Under the pieces are notes generated by a model that was given only the letters and a program-made list of their open reading frames with translations, searched no databases and was not told the DNA's origin. Below, piece after piece: positions 51,687-62,524 of a stretch of 64,000 nt of DNA. Both the position numbers and the translations under genes were made by a program. The DNA lies in contig NZ_CP150269.1 of NCBI RefSeq assembly GCF_037976825.1, positions 703,001-767,000 on the forward strand, in the 5' to 3' direction. The stretch comes from Paenibacillus sp. FSL K6-1330 (GTDB lineage: Bacteria; Bacillota; Bacilli; Paenibacillales; Paenibacillaceae). Position 1 is the stretch's first letter; the number at the start of each line of letters is the position of its first letter.

Positions 51687-51732
51687 AAAGACCCCGAGCC
51701 CCTTGGAAGGAGGTGTGCTCGGGGTCTTTTTG
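51687..51732 (+). terminator. Terminator of the amylase gene
   Basis: AAAGACCCCGAGC (51687-51699) and GCTCGGGGTCTTT (51717-51729), then TTTTG. Confidence 0.85.
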
Positions 51733-51775
51733 ACCGTTAGGATGCCCTCCGCATGAGCCTGGAAGGCGTAAATGT

Positions 51776-54043
<2,268 letters not shown>

Positions 54044-54066
54044 GAGGGCTCCTTTCTTGTATCGTT

Positions 54067-54116
54067 TTGACCTGGACACAGCAATAGCATATCTTATAAA
54101 CATGACAATTCTTGTC
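54067..54116. promoter_or_regulatory. Divergent promoter region with a GACAATTCTTGTC palindrome
   Basis: On the plus strand TTGACC (54067-54072), a 17-bp spacer and TATCTT (54090-54095) drive the WYL gene. An inverted repeat GACAA-TTC-TTGTC at 54104-54116 covers its expected start site. The leftward promoter of the UvrA-like gene must overlap the same short region, so one operator could control both. Confidence 0.55.
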
Positions 54117-54142
54117 TAGTTATTGCTTGTGAGGTGGGTATT

Positions 54143-55087
54143 ATGTCAAAAGCGAAACAGCTTATGGATGTCATCATGTATGCCAATGCCAAAAGGAGTT
54201 TTACCGCTCAGGAAGTGGCCGATGAATTCGGCGTTTCCGTTCGCACGGCGCACCGATATCTTACCGAAATCAGCGATATGGGCGTTCCCTTATATACGGA
54301 GCAAGGTCGGCACGGGGGATACCGTACATTGAAAAGTCGCGTTCTTCCGCCGATCTTATTCGATGAAGATGAAGTGTTTGCTATATTTTTTGCCTTTCAA
54401 GCCTTGAAGCGTTATACCTCGTTACCGTTTGAGCTGAATATCGACTCCGCCTCCCGCAAGCTGCTGGCCGGATTTCCGGAGGATACCAAAATGATGATCA
54501 GCCGTCTGGAATCGGTGCTGACGTTCTGGAGTCCAAGCAGAACCGCAGGGTCCCCTTATCTAAAAGATGTCATTGAAGCCGCTCTTCATCAGCGGGCTGT
54601 ACGGATCAGCTATCGTTCCAAATCGGGCACGAGCGACCGGGAAGTGCTGCCGATCGGCGTTTATGCCCAGGATGGTTTATGGTATATGCCCGCGGTGGAG
54701 CACCAGAAGAAGGGTGTGCGTGTGTTCCGCATGGACCGGATGGAGTCTTTAGCCCTGACCGATCACACCTATGAGGTGGACTTTAGCATGCAAGAATGGC
54801 TCGAGGACTATCCCATTCGGGAGCCGGTTCGATTATATGCCGAGCTGACAAGAGAAGGGGCGAGACAGTGCGAGAGCATTCCGTGGCTGGAGAACGAGGT
54901 GGTCATGCAAGATGAGCACCGGGGCATTGTGGACACCATCGTAGATCGCAATGATTTTGAATATGTCGCTCAGGTCTTCCTGCGTTTGGGTATGGAGGCG
55001 AAAGTCATTGAACCTCAGGAGATCGTGGATATGCTGAGGGAGAAGGCAAGGAAGCTGAGCCTGCATTACGGAGTGGCGGATACATAG
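54143..55087 (+). CDS. WYL-domain transcriptional regulator (YafY/DeoR type)
   Basis: 314 residues from the ATG at 54143 (GAGGTG 6 nt upstream; a GTG at 54134 is less likely). The N-terminal winged helix ('RSFTAQEVADEFGVSVRTAH', 'GVPLYTEQGRHGGYRTL') is followed by a WYL domain with 'AVRISYRSKSGTSDREVLPI' and 'GLWYMPAVEHQKKGVRVFRM', then a WCX-like C-terminus. Such regulators may sense nucleic acid or nucleotide ligands. The head-to-head arrangement with the UvrA-like ATPase suggests it controls that gene in response to DNA damage or a drug. Confidence 0.88.
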   Translation: MSKAKQLMDVIMYANAKRSFTAQEVADEFGVSVRTAHRYLTEISDMGVPLYTEQGRHGGYRTLKSRVLPPILFDEDEVFAIFFAFQALKRYTSLPFELNIDSASRKLLAGFPEDTKMMISRLESVLTFWSPSRTAGSPYLKDVIEAALHQRAVRISYRSKSGTSDREVLPIGVYAQDGLWYMPAVEHQKKGVRVFRMDRMESLALTDHTYEVDFSMQEWLEDYPIREPVRLYAELTREGARQCESIPWLENEVVMQDEHRGIVDTIVDRNDFEYVAQVFLRLGMEAKVIEPQEIVDMLREKARKLSLHYGVADT

Positions 55088-55330
55088 GTGCCAGGGTCAC
55101 CTAAGGGCAGTAAGATCAAGTGGCGTGAAATGTTTGGAGTGAGATTCAGAGAAGGTTGATCAAGGATCAAGGTAGGTTAGCGAATCAGATGCCTGCACGC
55201 TTGGTATCCCATGATACAATGACAAATGATGTATCAATATATACATAAATTGATACAGTTTCCCTTACAAGGATCTAGGGAAGCCCTTCACAGGGGATAT
55301 GAATATTGGCACGAGAAAGGAAGATGGATC

Positions 55331-56005
55331 ATGAGCGCATGCATTCTATATATCGAGGACGACCGGGAGATCGGCGGGTGGGTCAGTGAATTTCTCAGGG
55401 ATAAGGGCTATGAGGTGCGGTGGCTGCTAACTGGAGAAAAGGCCGTAGAGGAAGCGGCTCCGTGTGCGGTCGTTGTTCTGGATGTCATGCTCCCGGGGCT
55501 TGACGGTTTTACAATAGGGCAGCGCCTCAAAAAAGCCTATCCTGGACTGCCTATCCTGATGCTGTCGGCCCGCACCTCTATTGACGATAAGCTGCAGGGG
55601 CTTGAGTTTGCCGATGATTACTTAACGAAGCCTTTTCACCCGGACGAGCTGGCTGCCCGTCTGGAGGTGCTTCTGCGCCGGTCTGTCGTGAAATCAGCGG
55701 AGCCCATGAGAGTAAAGCATTTATCCGTATATGAAGCCGAGAATCGGATCGTGAACGAAGATACCGGCGAGGAGACGCTGCTGACCGGCAAGCAGTATCA
55801 AATCTTTATGTACCTGCTCCAGCACCAGGGGCGTGTCATGACCAAGGAGCAAATTTACGAATCGGTTTGGGGAGAGTCTTATATCGAGGGGGACAAGACG
55901 CTCATGGTCCATATCCGGTATCTGCGCGAGAAGCTGGAACGGGATCCCGCCAACCCGGAGATTATTGAGACGGTTCGCGGGCTTGGTTATCGGGTGAGGG
56001 CATGA
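55331..56005 (+). CDS. OmpR/PhoB-type response regulator
   Basis: 224 residues from the ATG at 55331 (AAAGGA about 9 nt upstream). The receiver has the acidic pair 'YIEDDREI', phosphoacceptor Asp51 in 'VVVLDVMLPGLDG', and Lys100 in 'YLTKPF'. The alpha-4 entry 'LQGLEFADDY' is one residue shorter than the usual GLxxGADDY. The C-terminal winged helix ends 'LMVHIRYLREKLERDPANPE', 'IIETVRGLGYRVR'. It overlaps the kinase gene by 4 bp and lies upstream of an ABC-2 exporter, its likely target. Confidence 0.92.
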   Translation: MSACILYIEDDREIGGWVSEFLRDKGYEVRWLLTGEKAVEEAAPCAVVVLDVMLPGLDGFTIGQRLKKAYPGLPILMLSARTSIDDKLQGLEFADDYLTKPFHPDELAARLEVLLRRSVVKSAEPMRVKHLSVYEAENRIVNEDTGEETLLTGKQYQIFMYLLQHQGRVMTKEQIYESVWGESYIEGDKTLMVHIRYLREKLERDPANPEIIETVRGLGYRVRA

Positions 56006-57390
56006 GATGGAGAAGGAAGCAGGGCAGGTTCCGCAATTCGTTGACCAATCGTTATCTGCTGTTAATCTCAATGGCGATGATCTTCATGCCGATCATGTTT
56101 CCGTTAGCGTCGATTTTTTACTGGTTCGTGAATGATACGTTCTCGGATCGGCCGCCGGCCCCTGTCGGAAAGTATACCAGCGGTGCCGTGTTAGAGAAAA
56201 TGTGGCATGCGGAAGCAGCCGGATTAAGCGGAGCCTCACCGAAGGTTATTGAGCAGAAGCTGAATTCGATACGGCAGGAGTATCCGGAAATCTCCATGTT
56301 CTGGGTGGACGGCAGCAATGAGACCAGGCTGCAGCTGCCTGTACAGTCTAACATTCCCGAGGTATGGAGCGCGCCCTATACCGTGCAGTTTATGAAAAAC
56401 TCCCTGGATAGCGACCCGTTCACATCCGTCGCTTTTATCGGGGAAGAGGGATCGGGAGAAGGCTTTATGGTCATGCAGCTGCCGAGAAAATATATCAGCG
56501 TCCAGCAGCCCATTGCCAGTGAAACGGCGCTGTACGGCCTGTTCATGGCCTTGATGTCCGGCCTGTTCATTCTGGTCTCCTGGCTGTTCTTTGTGCGTAT
56601 CCGCAAGCGGCTGCTGCGACTTCGCTTTGCCATGACGTCACCTCATACGGTGACAGGCATTCCGCAGCCGGTTACCTTAACCAAGCATGACGAGATTGGG
56701 CAGCTGGAGGCGGGCTATAACGATATGGTCATCCAATTAGAGGAAGGTCAGCGCCGCCAGCGCGAGGAAGAGGAGCTGCGCAAGTCGCTGATTGCCAATC
56801 TATCTCATGATCTAAGAACCCCCTTGACGGTGATTCGAAGCCATATTTTCTCCATGGAGCGGGAGCCGCTGAGCGAGAAGGGGAAGGCATCGTTGTCCCT
56901 CATCGAATCGAAAATTGCGGATTTAGGCGGTCTGATCGACAACCTGTTGTCCTACAACCTGCTCACCAGCGGCAGAGTGCAGCTGAACATGGAGCCGACC
57001 GACGTTCTGCGAATCGTCAAGGAAAGCGCAGCGGCCTGGTACCCCGTATGGGAGAAGGCGGGGATCGAACCCGATATCCAGGTGCGTGACGAACCGCTGA
57101 GTTGGAACGTAGACGTGCTGTGGTTCCGAAGACTTCTTGATAATCTGTTCCAAAATGTCGTCCGCCATGCCAAATCCGGGAAGTACATCGGAATACACAC
57201 CGAGGAGAGAGAAGGGCTAAGGGGCGTGCTTGTCATTTCGGATCACGGACCGGGAATCGAAAGCGACTCCGGCAACAAAGGAACAGGCATCGGCCTGGCC
57301 ATCGTGGATCACCTGACAAGGGAAATGGGACTTGGATGCCAAGTGGAAAGCTCGGATGAGGGAACGAGGATCCGCATCTGGAAGCGGTGA
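56002..57390 (+). CDS. Sensor histidine kinase
   Basis: 462 residues. A first membrane helix ('LLLISMAMIFMPIMFPLASI'), an extracellular domain of about 120 residues, a second helix ('LYGLFMALMSGLFILVSWLF'), HAMP-like linker, DHp domain with the phosphorylated His in 'NLSHDLRTPLTVIRSH', N-box 'LLDNLFQNVVRHAKS', and G boxes 'DHGPGIE' and 'GTGIGLAIVDHL'. The large extracellular part indicates direct sensing of an outside signal such as a peptide. ATGA overlap with the regulator gene. Confidence 0.92.
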   Translation: MRWRRKQGRFRNSLTNRYLLLISMAMIFMPIMFPLASIFYWFVNDTFSDRPPAPVGKYTSGAVLEKMWHAEAAGLSGASPKVIEQKLNSIRQEYPEISMFWVDGSNETRLQLPVQSNIPEVWSAPYTVQFMKNSLDSDPFTSVAFIGEEGSGEGFMVMQLPRKYISVQQPIASETALYGLFMALMSGLFILVSWLFFVRIRKRLLRLRFAMTSPHTVTGIPQPVTLTKHDEIGQLEAGYNDMVIQLEEGQRRQREEEELRKSLIANLSHDLRTPLTVIRSHIFSMEREPLSEKGKASLSLIESKIADLGGLIDNLLSYNLLTSGRVQLNMEPTDVLRIVKESAAAWYPVWEKAGIEPDIQVRDEPLSWNVDVLWFRRLLDNLFQNVVRHAKSGKYIGIHTEEREGLRGVLVISDHGPGIESDSGNKGTGIGLAIVDHLTREMGLGCQVESSDEGTRIRIWKR

Positions 57391-57453
57391 AGAATCAAGG
57401 GCTGGGCTATCAAGCATTATCTCTGGGATGGTTGAGGTCTAGATCGAATATAT

Positions 57454-57492
57454 AAAAAGAGGAACCGGCATTTATAACGGTTCCTCTTTTTT
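57454..57492 (+). terminator. Terminator of the two-component operon
   Basis: AAAGAGGAACCG (57456-57467) pairs with CGGTTCCTCTTT (57478-57489), followed by TTT. It separates the two-component genes from the exporter operon. Confidence 0.8.
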
Positions 57493-57493
57493 G

Positions 57494-57864
57494 CTGTCTA
57501 TAACAGAGACGGGGCACCTTCCCTGTAGGGCGTCCTCATACAATTGTTTTGCTCGAGTTTCACGAGCTCGTCAGTGAACCGGGTTCATAAGCAAGGCAGG
57601 CTACAGCTGCTAGGCTGCCTCTTGCACTCATGCAGATACACCAGCGGAGGGGACGGAATCGTTGCTGGAGAAGCGAAGCGTTCGCCTTTAAAACCGGGAA
57701 ACCACCGCTGGGCAAATTCCAGTTTCTCGGTTTTAACAGCGATCGGAAGAACGATCCGGCCACGCAGCGCCTTAGCTGCACGAACTCACTCTTAGCTTCA
57801 TGATCTGTAGAACTTCTCCAATGAAACAGACGTTTCAAAGAGACTTCGATAGCCGCATAGTTTT
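57494..57864. other. Gene-free stretch of coding-like composition
   Basis: About 370 bp before the exporter. Both strands show open frames of about 80-90 codons (e.g. 57544-57795 plus) with Arg/Ser-rich, low-complexity translations, but none has a ribosome site or a recognisable family. The layout and vocabulary resemble repeated intergenic sequences of Paenibacillus (recollection, unverified). A decayed gene is the alternative. Confidence 0.4.
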
Positions 57865-57881
57865 TTTAAAGAAAATTTAAA
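57865..57881 (+). promoter_or_regulatory. Direct repeat TTTAAA with 11-bp period before the exporter
   Basis: TTTAAA at 57865-57870 and again at 57876-57881, one helical turn apart, the usual layout of OmpR-type regulator boxes. It lies about 60 bp before the ATPase start. No clear -10 was located. Confidence 0.4.
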
Positions 57882-57940
57882 CTTGAGGTCGACCGGCATT
57901 TAACCTTGGACATGTAGGATTTATACCTGAGGTGATGAAC

Positions 57941-58855
57941 GTGACGGAACTCGTCATTCAAACGAAAGGCTTATATAAAATATACAAAAAGCGCGCAGCC
58001 GTTGTGGATTTGAATCTGGAGATCGCCCGCGGTGACATTTATGGCTTCCTCGGACCGAACGGTGCCGGGAAAACAACGACCATCCGCATGCTGCTCGGAC
58101 TTATTCAACCAACGCGTGGCGCGATTCATTTGTTCGGCAAGGATTTGAAAAGCGAAAAAATGGACATTTTGCGCCGGACCGGATCGCTCGTGGAATACCC
58201 ATCCTATTACGGCCATTTAACGGCCATAGAGAATCTGGAAGCCATTCGCCGGATTACCGGCGGGCCGAAGTCCCGCATCTCGGAAGTGCTGGAGATCGTC
58301 TCCTTGACGAAGGAAGCCAAGCGTCCGGTCAAGGGGTACTCCCTTGGGATGAAGCAGCGGCTTGGCATTGCAGCCGCCTTGCTGAACAATCCGGAGCTGC
58401 TCATTCTGGACGAGCCGACCAACGGTCTGGATCCATCCGGGATTCATGAAATCCGGGAGCTGATCAAGAATATGCCGCGCCAATACGGAATAACCGTGCT
58501 GGTATCCAGTCACCTGCTGGGTGAGGTTGAGCAGATGGCCGATAAAGTCGGCATCATCCGTGAGGGACGCATGGTGTTCCAGGATACGATCAGCAACCTG
58601 GTATCCACGGCGTCCAGCGGCTTCCGTCTATCGGTGTCCGAGCCGGAGTTAGCGCTCGGATTGGCGCTGGACCTGGGCTGTGAAGGAGTTCTGCGGAACC
58701 AGATGCTGGAGCTGGAAAGCATGCAGGACGCCAAGATCGCGCTGCTCGTGAAGCGGCTGGTGGAGAATCAGCATGCGGTGTACCGAGTGGAAGAACAGCG
58801 GAAGTCGCTCGAGGATATCTTCATGCAGATCGTAGGGGAGGGAAGCCGGGTATGA
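57941..58855 (+). CDS. ABC exporter ATPase of the BcrA / lantibiotic-immunity type
   Basis: 304 residues from the GTG at 57941 (GAGGTG 6 nt upstream; earlier starts in frame overlap that site). Walker A 'GPNGAGKTTTIRMLLGLIQP', signature 'YSLGMKQRLGIAAALLN', Walker B 'LLILDEPTNGLDPSGIHE' and switch His in 'VSSHLLGEVEQM'. The C-terminal accessory domain is typical of BcrA/SpaF/NisF. With the two following permeases it would export or expel antimicrobial peptides from the membrane. The start of the next gene overlaps by 4 bp. Confidence 0.9.
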   Translation: MTELVIQTKGLYKIYKKRAAVVDLNLEIARGDIYGFLGPNGAGKTTTIRMLLGLIQPTRGAIHLFGKDLKSEKMDILRRTGSLVEYPSYYGHLTAIENLEAIRRITGGPKSRISEVLEIVSLTKEAKRPVKGYSLGMKQRLGIAAALLNNPELLILDEPTNGLDPSGIHEIRELIKNMPRQYGITVLVSSHLLGEVEQMADKVGIIREGRMVFQDTISNLVSTASSGFRLSVSEPELALGLALDLGCEGVLRNQMLELESMQDAKIALLVKRLVENQHAVYRVEEQRKSLEDIFMQIVGEGSRV

Positions 58856-59568
58856 TGTTCCGTGCGCTTTCCGCCGATTGGCTGAAAATCCGGGGCAAAG
58901 GCATTTGGTTTCTAGCTGCGCTCGGTCCCATCGGGCTGGCAGCGATGCAAGGGCTGAACTTCGGACTTCGCTATGATTACCTGATGAAATCCTACGCGGC
59001 CGATCCATGGGGCGGGCTGCTGGAGAACGTACTGTTTTTCGTGCCGATTGCCCTCTTTCTTGGGATCACGCTGGTCTGCTCGCTGATGGCCAACGTGGAG
59101 CATCAGCTGAGCTCGTGGAAACAGCTGCTCGCATTGCCTATTTCCAGAACGGCGGTATTCAGTGCCAAGTTCGTTCAGGCCTTCCTGATTCTATGCGTAT
59201 CCTGTCTTCTTCTGTCGATCAGTACCGCCGTGCTCGGCATTATACTGGGGATGGGCGCAGATCAAATGCCGTATCTAGATCTGCTGCGCATCGGTTTTAT
59301 GCAATTAATTGCTGCGCTTCCCATGCTGGCCTTTCAGCTGTGGCTATCATTGACGCTCAAGAACCAGGGGATCGCTGTCGGAATAGGTGTTACCGCCTCC
59401 GTTGTATCGATGTTTGCCCTGCAATTCCCCGATTGGATGCCGCTAAAGTGGCCGCTTCTGGCTTATTTGGGGCCGGGGGAAGTCAAGGTCATCGGAGCAG
59501 GTTTGCTGCTGGGCGCGGTGATAACATGCCTTGGCCTGATTCATTTTAACCGAAAGGATGTGGACTAA
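58852..59568 (+). CDS. ABC-2 permease subunit 1 (immunity-type)
   Basis: 238 residues, six membrane helices. The N-terminus 'MFRALSADWLKIRGKGIWFL' with its amphipathic start, and 'ANVEHQLSSWKQLLALPISR' in the first cytoplasmic loop, match the LanE/LanG and BcrB-like families. ATGA overlap with the ATPase gene implies tight coupling. It forms a heterodimer with the next gene product. Confidence 0.85.
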   Translation: MMFRALSADWLKIRGKGIWFLAALGPIGLAAMQGLNFGLRYDYLMKSYAADPWGGLLENVLFFVPIALFLGITLVCSLMANVEHQLSSWKQLLALPISRTAVFSAKFVQAFLILCVSCLLLSISTAVLGIILGMGADQMPYLDLLRIGFMQLIAALPMLAFQLWLSLTLKNQGIAVGIGVTASVVSMFALQFPDWMPLKWPLLAYLGPGEVKVIGAGLLLGAVITCLGLIHFNRKDVD

Positions 59569-59569
59569 G

Positions 59570-60304
59570 ATGGCATCCTGTATAAGAGCGGTGTCCGCAG
59601 AGTGGCTTAAGCTGTCAAAATCCAAATTGTGGCCGCAGATTTTCCTGTGTGCGATCCTGGTCATGCTGGTGGGCATATTAAATGGAAAGCCTGAGGAGCT
59701 GGCGCCATGGGAGCATTTAATCAGCATTATGATCATCCTGCATGCGATGCTGCTGCTCCCGATTCTGACGGGGATTTTTAGTGCCATGGTGTGCCGGTAT
59801 GAGCATACGGGCGGGGGGTGGAAGCAGCTGCTCGTCCTGCCGGTTTCACGCGGCGCCGTCTATTTTGCGAAATTCTCGGTGGTAGCCATGCTGCTTGCCG
59901 TGGTGCAGTTATTATTCATGGGAGCCGTCCTGGGAGCAGGTTTGATCCATAAGGTGGAAACTCCAATTCCGTGGGAAATGCTGCTGCGCTGCGTGCTGGG
60001 CGGATGGGTTGCCTGTTTGCCGCTGGCCGCGCTGCAGCTTGGAGTCTCCACAGCCTGGAGCAGCTTTGCTGCTCCGCTGGCATTGAATGTGGTCTTTACC
60101 ATACCGAACATGCTGATAGCCAACTCGCAGACATATGCCCCTTACTATCCGTGGACACAGCCGTTTCTTGCGATGATGCCGGCGGGTCAAGCCGATTTCG
60201 GTGCATTCAACCTGCCGTTTCAGAGTCTCATGACCGTCGTGGTTGGCGGGTTTCTTCTGTTCTTTCTCGCGGGCTTCATCTATTTTCAGCGGAAAGAAGT
60301 GTAA
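59570..60304 (+). CDS. ABC-2 permease subunit 2 (immunity-type)
   Basis: 244 residues from the ATG at 59570 (AAAGGA about 11 nt upstream). Six helices; 'CRYEHTGGGWKQLLVLPVSR' is homologous in position to the loop in subunit 1, showing that the two permeases are related duplicates. It completes an F-E-G type transporter of the kind giving resistance to lantibiotics or cationic peptides. No structural peptide or modification gene is nearby, so this is a stand-alone resistance module. Confidence 0.85.
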   Translation: MASCIRAVSAEWLKLSKSKLWPQIFLCAILVMLVGILNGKPEELAPWEHLISIMIILHAMLLLPILTGIFSAMVCRYEHTGGGWKQLLVLPVSRGAVYFAKFSVVAMLLAVVQLLFMGAVLGAGLIHKVETPIPWEMLLRCVLGGWVACLPLAALQLGVSTAWSSFAAPLALNVVFTIPNMLIANSQTYAPYYPWTQPFLAMMPAGQADFGAFNLPFQSLMTVVVGGFLLFFLAGFIYFQRKEV

Positions 60305-60334
60305 CCCAGAACGAGAAAATCCGTGTTTTCATGT

Positions 60335-60381
60335 AAAAAAAGCTGCCCCGGGCCTTAAGGCCTTCTGGAGCAGCTCTTTTT
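60335..60381. terminator. Bidirectional terminator between the exporter and oxidoreductase genes
   Basis: AAAAAAAGCTGC and GCAGCTCTTTTT enclose an inner GGCCTTAAGGCC pairing; A-run and T-run flank it. Confidence 0.75.
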
Positions 60382-60417
60382 CTGTGTTTTCTTAAGTGTG
60401 ACGAACCCGTGGTTACG

Positions 60418-61257
60418 TTACTGAGGCAATTCTACCCACGTATATGGCGTGTCGGCTGCCTTTAATCCATACTCGATAATCGTGATGACAGCAATAGTTT
60501 CCGCTGAGTTGACGGCTGGCTTGCCCGATTCGAAGAAGTTCACCAGATTCTCAATGAACAAGGCGAAGAAATTCGAATTGGCGGTGACCTGCTTGAACCC
60601 CCCGGCGTCATTCTTTATCCCTAAGGTAAACGGGCAGTTCTCCCCAAGATGATTCACGGTGGCTTGACGCCCATCCCCAAAATCGATCAGCAGTGCGGGG
60701 GAGTCAGGCGTTCCGATGTACATCACCCGCTTCGGGCTGGCCCCCATCAGGCTAACGATCGGCTCGATCTGGTGGATCGAGTAATTGGCGAATCCACCGG
60801 GGCCCCAGCTGCTGATGGTTTGGATATCGCTCCGGTCCAGCTCCGTATATTCGCTCGCAAAACGAAGGGCCGACGTTGAATACATCGGCGTTCCATGCTG
60901 TGCCGCCAGATCGAACAGGCGGATAGCCGTGTCCCGGTCAGACGCGAACGTTTTATCAATATAGGTTGGTTTGCCGGATTGCAGCGGAAGCTTGGACAGC
61001 TCCTCATGGAATTCCGGGTTATCCGGGGACAGCACGATCAGGTAATCGCTGCGCTCCACCACGTCTTCGATCGTGGGCAGCAGCTCAATTCCATTCTCCT
61101 TGCTCCAGGCTTCGTTAGTGAGCCCGTTCTCTTTGTCTCTTTTGCCGTAGGCGTATACGACCTTCATGGCACTTTCCGTAGCCTGTTCAATCCAGCCAGG
61201 ATATTTATTCGCATGGAATTGGTCCAGATGCAGGTCGATGAATCCGATTTTTTTCAT
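60418..61257 (-). CDS. Gfo/Idh/MocA-like NAD(P)-dependent oxidoreductase (short, divergent)
   Basis: 279 residues. The N-terminus 'MKKIGFIDLHLDQFHANKYP' lacks the usual GxGxxG dinucleotide motif, and the EKP catalytic motif is replaced by 'YIDKTFA'. The rest follows the family: 'PTIEDVVERSDYLIVLSPDN', 'GPGGFANYSIHQIEPIVSLM'. It may be a sugar or polyol dehydrogenase or have lost redox activity. It lies 34 bp after the second oxidoreductase on the same strand, so the two form an operon. Confidence 0.75.
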   Translation of the reverse strand: MKKIGFIDLHLDQFHANKYPGWIEQATESAMKVVYAYGKRDKENGLTNEAWSKENGIELLPTIEDVVERSDYLIVLSPDNPEFHEELSKLPLQSGKPTYIDKTFASDRDTAIRLFDLAAQHGTPMYSTSALRFASEYTELDRSDIQTISSWGPGGFANYSIHQIEPIVSLMGASPKRVMYIGTPDSPALLIDFGDGRQATVNHLGENCPFTLGIKNDAGGFKQVTANSNFFALFIENLVNFFESGKPAVNSAETIAVITIIEYGLKAADTPYTWVELPQ

Positions 61258-61291
61258 GATAAAAGGTCCTCCCTGGCGTTCAAACTATAGG

Positions 61292-62374
61292 TTAAAGGCT
61301 GTTCTGGGCAACGGGCTGCAGCGAAACTTCCGAGCCTTGGTCGGACGAGTCGTAAATCGCCTGGATGATCTGGGAGGAGAGGATGACCGTATCGATATGC
61401 GAAGGCTGCTTCTCCCCGGTTTGAATGCAGCGGATGAATCCGTCGATTTCATTCTGGAACATGCTGCCGAGATTAAATTTCGGCGTGGTTTCGATCAATG
61501 CGCCGTCCTCCGTAGTGTAGAAGGTGAAGTCTGAGCCGTACTTCAGCCGGATGCCGCCTTTGTCGCCGAGGAAGTCGATGAACATTTCTTCGGCGCCGAT
61601 ATTTTGCGCCCATGCACCGTTCAGGGAAATGGTCGGGCCTTCGGTGCGGACGAGAGCCGTGACAAAATCATCGACGTCATATGTGCCGTCATATTTCGGT
61701 GGACCTGCCCACATGTTGAGGAAGGTGTAATTCTCCATATCTTTGCCCAGCTTGCAGTAGGCCTGCCCGGAGACGGTCTTCGGTTTCGGATCGCCCGTGC
61801 AGTACATCACAACATCGAGGAAGTGAACGCCCCAATCGATCAGCGCGCCGCCGCCGGCGATGGCCTTGGTCGTGAAGGCGCCGCCGAGTCCCGGGATCGA
61901 GCGGTGGGAACGGAAGCTGGCATATACGTGATACAGCTCGCCAAGATCGCCGTTTTGGATCATTTTTCTGATTCTGTTTACGCTTTCATTGTAGCGGTTG
62001 ACCACCCCGATATTAAGCGTCTTGCCCGTTTCGTGTTGAACCTTCTGCATTTCCAGCGCTTCCGGGTAGGTGCGGGCGGCCGGCTTTTCGCATAATACAT
62101 GCTTGCCTGCGCGTAAACAATCGATGGCGATGGAGGCATGGACGTCATTCGGCGTACAGATGGATACGGCATCGACCCCAGGATCATTCAGAATTTGTTG
62201 GTAATCCTCAATGGCTTGACCGCATTCGTATTTGGCGACGGCGGTTTCGGCCCGGTCCTTGACGATATCGCAAAAGTATTTGATCTCGGCGTCTTCGTTG
62301 GCCATATAGGCGGGAATATGGGCACTGTTCGCAATCGTGCCGCAGCCAATCACGGCAATTGTAATTTTGTTCAT
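61292..62374 (-). CDS. Gfo/Idh/MocA family oxidoreductase
   Basis: 360 residues. Rossmann motif 'IAVIGCGTIANSAHIPAY' (GCGxxA), 'VSICTPNDVHASIAIDCL', the catalytic 'VLCEKPAARTYPEA' (EKP Lys), and 'GGGALIDWGVHFLDVVMYCT' with the GG..D.G..H signature that places the active-site Asp and His. A cytosolic NAD(P)-dependent dehydrogenase of sugars, inositols or their acids; the substrate is not determined. First gene of a pair; the AraC regulator lies upstream on the same strand, 150 bp away. Confidence 0.92.
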   Translation of the reverse strand: MNKITIAVIGCGTIANSAHIPAYMANEDAEIKYFCDIVKDRAETAVAKYECGQAIEDYQQILNDPGVDAVSICTPNDVHASIAIDCLRAGKHVLCEKPAARTYPEALEMQKVQHETGKTLNIGVVNRYNESVNRIRKMIQNGDLGELYHVYASFRSHRSIPGLGGAFTTKAIAGGGALIDWGVHFLDVVMYCTGDPKPKTVSGQAYCKLGKDMENYTFLNMWAGPPKYDGTYDVDDFVTALVRTEGPTISLNGAWAQNIGAEEMFIDFLGDKGGIRLKYGSDFTFYTTEDGALIETTPKFNLGSMFQNEIDGFIRCIQTGEKQPSHIDTVILSSQIIQAIYDSSDQGSEVSLQPVAQNSL

Positions 62375-62524
62375 CGGTTCTCCTCCAAAGTCGTGGATTG
62401 ATGATGCAGGGATTACATGAGCCTGACACTTGATTCTTCGTTATTGCTTGCCCCGAGTATAGCATGGGAACGATCGCTTCGATTTCACTATCGTGTTTAT
62501 TTATTGGATTATCGTACCGGGGTG

